This document shows positions 5,404-8,451 of a stretch of 8,451 nt of DNA, piece by piece. The first letter of the stretch is position 1; each line of letters starts with the position of its first letter. The DNA is from Oscillospiraceae bacterium (GTDB taxonomy: Bacteria > Bacillota > Clostridia > Oscillospirales > CAG-272): the NCBI GenBank assembly GCA_015063655.1, contig SVTU01000061.1, forward strand, positions 1 to 8,451, written 5' to 3'. The position numbers were made by a program, and so were the translations under genes. The notes below the pieces were generated by a model. That model made no database searches. It was not told where the DNA came from and saw only the letters and a program-made list of their open reading frames with translations.

Positions 5404-7062
5404 TTATTTTGCGTATTTCTTCTTAACAAAGGCCTTGATCACGAACAGCGTTCCGATGGTGAGTGCCACACCCACGGCCAGCGAGATCCAAGCGTTCTGT
5501 ACAAAGCCTGCGAAGATGTACATCACGAAGGAGAGGGCAGCCACGGTGATGGCGTAGGGAAGCTGGGTGGAAACGTGATTGAGGTGGTTGCTCTGAGCGC
5601 CCGCAGAGGACATGATGGTGGTATCCGAGATAGGCGAGCAGTGGTCGCCGCACACAGCACCTGCCAAGCAAGCGGACATGCCGATGATCATCAGAGGATT
5701 ATCGGGCTCGAAGATGGCCGTAACGATGGGAATGAGGATACCGAACGTACCCCAAGACGTACCCGTAGCAAAGGCGAGAATGCACGCAACCACGAAGATG
5801 ATGGCGGGCAGGAAGTAGCCGAGAGCCTCGGCAGAGCCGCTCATCAGGTTGCCCACGAAGTACTTAGCACCTAGCAGGGAGGTCATGTTCTTGAGTGCGG
5901 TAGCAAAGGTCAGAATGAGGATAGCGGGCACCATGGCGATAAAGCCCTGAGGTACACAATCCATGGATTCCTTGAAGGAAACGACCTTACGGCAGATCAT
6001 GTAGCCGATGGTAACGACCAGCGCAACCAGACCGCCCCAAGGCAGGCCAACGGTGGCATCGGTGTTAGCAAAGGCATCCACGAAGCTTGCACCGTCAAAG
6101 ATACCGCCCACGTAAACGAGAGCGAACACGCAAGCCACGATCAGCACCACAACGGGGAGCACCAGATCGATCACACGGCCGCGTGTGGAAGGCTCAACCT
6201 CAACGGATTCGTTCTTCTCACCGCTGGTGTAGAGATCGCCCAGCTCCTTAGCATTCATTTCGTGAATGCGCATGGAGCAGTAATCAAAGTTCATCACGGA
6301 GATGGCCACCACAAACACAAGCGTGAGCAGGGAATAGAAGTTGTAGGGAATGGCACGGATGAACAGAGACAGGCCCTGTCCCTCCTCGGCGTAGCTGGAG
6401 ACGGCGGCAGCCCAGCTGGAGATCGGTGCGATCATGCAGATGGGGGCGGCAGTGGCGTCGATCAGATACGCAAGCTTGGCACGGGACACCTTGTGGCTGT
6501 CGGTTACGGGGCGCATCACAGAGCCAACCGTCAGACAGTTGAAGTAGTCGTCGATAAAGATAAGCACGCCGAGCGCAAAGGTGGCAAGCATGGCACCCAC
6601 ACGGGACTTGATGTGCGTTTGCGCCCACTTACCGAAGGCGGCGGAGCCGCCTGCCTTGTTGATCAGAGCTACGATGATACCAAGCTCTACAAGGAAGATG
6701 AAGATACCGGCACTGCCCGATACGGCCGAGATCAGACCGTCGGAAACGACAGCGTCCATCGTACCGTTAAAGGAGAAGTTGGCAAACAGGATGCCGCCCG
6801 AAACGATACCGATGAGCAGAGAGCTGTAAACCTCCTTGGTGATGAGCGCCAAGCCAATGGCGATCAGCGGAGGAAGCAGAGCCCATGCCGAGCCCATAAC
6901 AGAGCCCTCGCCTGCGCAGGTTTCGCAAAGCAGTGTGTCGATACCTTCGCAATCGGGACAATCAAAGGTACTCATAGCACCTTGTGTGACGCCTGCCACC
7001 ACCATCAAAGCGATGATAACGGCAACGGCGACAGCGAGAGTAATTTTCTTTGCTGTTGACAT
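5404..7062 (-). CDS. NhaC-family Na+/H+ antiporter with an N-terminal CxxC pair
   Basis: A 552-residue polytopic membrane protein with about 12 hydrophobic segments. The NhaC family (TC 2.A.35) exchanges Na+ for H+, and some members exchange organic acids such as malate/lactate. Family landmarks are ALITKEVYSSLLIGI (72-86), the FIDDYFNCLTVG segment carrying the conserved DD pair, TGTSWGTFGILIP, and the C-terminal VCGDHCSPISDTT. A hydrophobic helix at residues 7-24 precedes an odd insertion with CPDC (35-38) and CETC (46-49), just before the first conserved helix. GGAGG (7067-7071) lies 4 nt before the ATG, as in the MATE gene. The gene stands alone, with a promoter at 7118-7146 and a hairpin directly after the stop, and is divergent from the sigma-factor gene. 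The transported substrate is not settled by sequence alone. Confidence 0.93.
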   Translation of the reverse strand: MSTAKKITLAVAVAVIIALMVVAGVTQGAMSTFDCPDCEGIDTLLCETCAGEGSVMGSAWALLPPLIAIGLALITKEVYSSLLIGIVSGGILFANFSFNGTMDAVVSDGLISAVSGSAGIFIFLVELGIIVALINKAGGSAAFGKWAQTHIKSRVGAMLATFALGVLIFIDDYFNCLTVGSVMRPVTDSHKVSRAKLAYLIDATAAPICMIAPISSWAAAVSSYAEEGQGLSLFIRAIPYNFYSLLTLVFVVAISVMNFDYCSMRIHEMNAKELGDLYTSGEKNESVEVEPSTRGRVIDLVLPVVVLIVACVFALVYVGGIFDGASFVDAFANTDATVGLPWGGLVALVVTIGYMICRKVVSFKESMDCVPQGFIAMVPAILILTFATALKNMTSLLGAKYFVGNLMSGSAEALGYFLPAIIFVVACILAFATGTSWGTFGILIPIVTAIFEPDNPLMIIGMSACLAGAVCGDHCSPISDTTIMSSAGAQSNHLNHVSTQLPYAITVAALSFVMYIFAGFVQNAWISLAVGVALTIGTLFVIKAFVKKKYAK

Positions 7063-7117
7063 ATAGCCTCCATATGAAAGACAATAAATTTTGAAGCGTC
7101 TTTCTTACATTAATAGA

Positions 7118-7146
7118 ATTTTAACACATCTTTCGATATTTTGCAA
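7118..7146 (-). promoter_or_regulatory. Promoter of the nhaC-family gene
   Basis: On the minus strand TTGCAA (7141-7146) and TAAAAT (7118-7123) are 17 nt apart, with TG one base before the -10 box. The leader would be about 48 nt. It lies 47 bp from the opposing promoter of the sigma-factor gene, so a regulator bound between them could affect both. Confidence 0.65.
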
Positions 7147-7193
7147 TAGAAACAGACAACTTTTTTCATATTTTCCCCACTTTGTGCAAAAGA

Positions 7194-7222
7194 TTGACAT
7201 TTTTGAATGAAAAAGGTATACT
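7194..7222 (+). promoter_or_regulatory. Promoter of the sigma / anti-sigma operon
   Basis: TTGACA (7194-7199) and TATACT (7217-7222) are 17 nt apart, a near-perfect housekeeping promoter. The start would be near 7229, leaving a leader of about 82 nt with a weak TTATTA/TAATAA inverted repeat (7253-7273). No ECF-type promoter was recognised nearby, so basal supply seems to come from the main sigma factor. Confidence 0.8.
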
Positions 7223-7310
7223 AATAGTGGAAAGCTTGAGAAAAAAAGAGAATTATTACGACTATTATAATAAGGAATTGATTTTTCCGGTATTGTAGTA
7301 GGAGGAGACA

Positions 7311-7916
7311 ATGAGCAAAAAGAAGACAGAGTATGAGGAAGCGTTGCTGACGGATGAGGCGATCATCGACCTATATTGGAGCCGTAACGAGCAGGCGATC
7401 TCACAGACCGACAAAAAATACGGAAAATACTTATTCGGTATTGCCTACAACATTCTTCATGGCAGGCTTGACTGCGAGGAATGTGTAAACGATACCTACC
7501 TTGGCACGTGGAATCGCATTCCGCCCACCAGACCGCAGGTGTTTCCCACCTTTCTGGCCCGTATCATGCGCAATATCGCCATCGACCGATATCGCAAAAA
7601 TCACGCCAAGGGGCGTGTGCCGTCCGAGCTGACCGTTACGCTGGAGGAGCTTGACGAGTGCATGGTCTGCGCTCCGTCCGTTGAGGAGGAGCGAGAGCTA
7701 CGGGAGCTTGTGCGTGCGCTGAACCGTTTTTTGCGTTCCCGCACGGAGCAAGAGGAATTTATGTTTATCTGTCGGTATTACTATGCAGATGACGTGAACA
7801 GCATTGCCAGGATGCTGGGCGTGAGCAACAAAACGGTATACCGCAAGCTTGCTGTGCTGCGCCATGAGCTTGGCGACATGCTGCGAAAGGAGGGGTATCT
7901 CCATGAAGAAGCATGA
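7311..7916 (+). CDS. ECF-type sigma-70 family RNA polymerase sigma factor
   Basis: A 201-residue cytoplasmic protein with the two-domain ECF layout. Region 2 spans about residues 28-100 and includes GKYLFGIAYNILHG, the DCEECVNDTYLGTWN stretch and the FLARIMRNIAIDRYRK helix that contacts promoter DNA. A charged linker (about 100-140) follows. Region 4 (about 143-192) has the helix-turn-helix VNSIARMLGVSNKTVYRKLAVLRHEL. It directs RNA polymerase to a small regulon when released from its anti-sigma factor. AGGAGG at 7300-7305 lies 5 nt before the ATG. It overlaps the next gene by 14 nt, so the two are probably translated together. The target genes and inducing signal are unknown. Confidence 0.93.
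   Translation: MSKKKTEYEEALLTDEAIIDLYWSRNEQAISQTDKKYGKYLFGIAYNILHGRLDCEECVNDTYLGTWNRIPPTRPQVFPTFLARIMRNIAIDRYRKNHAKGRVPSELTVTLEELDECMVCAPSVEEERELRELVRALNRFLRSRTEQEEFMFICRYYYADDVNSIARMLGVSNKTVYRKLAVLRHELGDMLRKEGYLHEEA
7886..7893 (+). promoter_or_regulatory. Ribosome binding site inside the sigma gene
   Basis: AAAGGAGG lies within the last codons of the sigma gene, 9 nt before the ATG at 7903. This strong internal site fixes the start of the downstream gene and the 14-nt overlap. Confidence 0.8.
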
Positions 7917-8451
7917 TAACGTAAAGCTTGACGTGATCTCGGGGATCGATGACGATATCATCGAGAGAAACACGGTAAAGCGATTTTCCTTATTGCATAA
8001 GGTGTACGATCAAAGAAAGAAGAAGCGTTGGATTCCGTTTGTAGCCATGGCGGCATGCTTTGCGCTGATCTTCGGCATGGTGGCGATCCTGCTGGCCGAC
8101 AGCCGTGTGCCTGTATATCAAGGCATGACGGTGTCGAACACCGCCCCCGCCGCAAAGGCAAGCGTGAGAGCGGACGAGCCCTCGTCCCTTTCCTCGCTCA
8201 TGTCACAGCCGTCCTCGGCTTCGCATGCGCTTTCGGCGTCTCGCTTCGGCACAGCGGCACCGCTTGCCAACGAGAATGGAAACGGGAATGCCTACGGGCA
8301 TGACAAGGACAACAACGGCAAGGACGCCGACACCCTGCTTGAGGGTGTGGCGCAAAAGCTGTATTATGCCGAGCCGAACACGGACATTTACATTACGGTG
8401 CACATAGACAACCCCGCATCGTACGAGATCCTGTCCTTTACGCTCAACGGC
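7903..8451 (+). CDS. Probable anti-sigma factor, single-TM protein (3' end outside the window)
   Basis: 183 codons are open to the window edge; the rest is missing. The N-terminal cytoplasmic part (about residues 1-44) contains SGIDDDIIERN (13-23). Such an I-D-D acidic box is common in Clostridia proteins encoded just after ECF sigma genes and probably contacts the sigma factor. A basic stretch (RKKKR, 40-44) precedes one TM helix (about 45-67). The extracytoplasmic part then begins with a Ser/Ala/Pro-rich linker (about 80-125) and an Asn/Gly/Asp-rich patch (about 131-148), and then turns more ordered. The positive-inside rule puts the N-terminus in the cytosol, as expected for a membrane anti-sigma factor. 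There is no HxxxCxxC zinc motif, so it is not the classical ZAS type. The role is inferred mainly from the gene pair. Confidence 0.75.
   Translation, partial: MKKHDNVKLDVISGIDDDIIERNTVKRFSLLHKVYDQRKKKRWIPFVAMAACFALIFGMVAILLADSRVPVYQGMTVSNTAPAAKASVRADEPSSLSSLMSQPSSASHALSASRFGTAAPLANENGNGNAYGHDKDNNGKDADTLLEGVAQKLYYAEPNTDIYITVHIDNPASYEILSFTLNG

Noticed and set aside
6262..7059. A 265-codon open frame on the plus strand
   Set aside because: It is antisense to the NhaC antiporter. The product is His/Gly/Asp-rich and lacks domain signatures.
7223..7310. ECF autoregulatory promoter or operator in the sigma gene leader
   Set aside because: No GAAC-type -35 with a matching -10 was found. The TTATTA/TAATAA repeat is short and AT-only, so it may be chance.

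Overview
The window looks like a chromosomal segment of a Gram-positive, Clostridia-like (Firmicutes) bacterium. The support is AGGAGG-type ribosome binding sites before most genes, five sigma-A type promoters all with 17-nt spacers, U-tract hairpin terminators, an NhaC antiporter and MATE exporter of the Firmicutes type, and an ECF sigma factor overlapping a one-TM partner gene. A gut Clostridia origin is inference; nothing here fixes a species. No tRNA, rRNA, CRISPR array or transposase was seen.

Layout. Positions 1-413 (minus) hold the N-terminal part of a HAD phosphatase, which runs off the window. It is coupled through a 4-nt ATGA overlap to a MATE exporter (410-1819, minus), and both are served by a promoter at 1855-1883. 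Next comes a gene-free block (1820-2403). It holds a strong 17-bp hairpin terminator and two tandem copies of a 235/225-bp repeat whose internal pairings look like a structured RNA. A 63-aa one-TM protein (2404-2595, minus) follows with its own promoter and a possible 16-codon leader ORF. Upstream of it is a 2-dehydro-3-deoxygalactonokinase-like kinase (2726-3658, minus).

The kinase is divergent from an M20 zinc peptidase (3807-4940, plus). The 148-bp spacer between them carries two back-to-back promoters. A second gene-free block (4941-5403) contains a hairpin behind the peptidase gene, a 184-bp MITE-like element with 29-bp perfect inverted ends, two 10-bp palindromes, and a 17-bp hairpin terminator for an NhaC-family Na+/H+ antiporter (5404-7062, minus). 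The antiporter is divergent from an ECF sigma factor (7311-7916, plus). The sigma gene overlaps by 14 nt a membrane protein, cut by the window end, that is probably its anti-sigma factor (7903-8451).

How the genes fit together. There is no single pathway: the window is several short transcription units. Three code for membrane transport or envelope functions (MATE, NhaC, ECF/anti-sigma pair). Two are metabolic (sugar-acid kinase, peptidase). The least ordinary parts are non-coding: the tandem structured repeats at 1943-2402 and the inverted-repeat element at 5088-5271.
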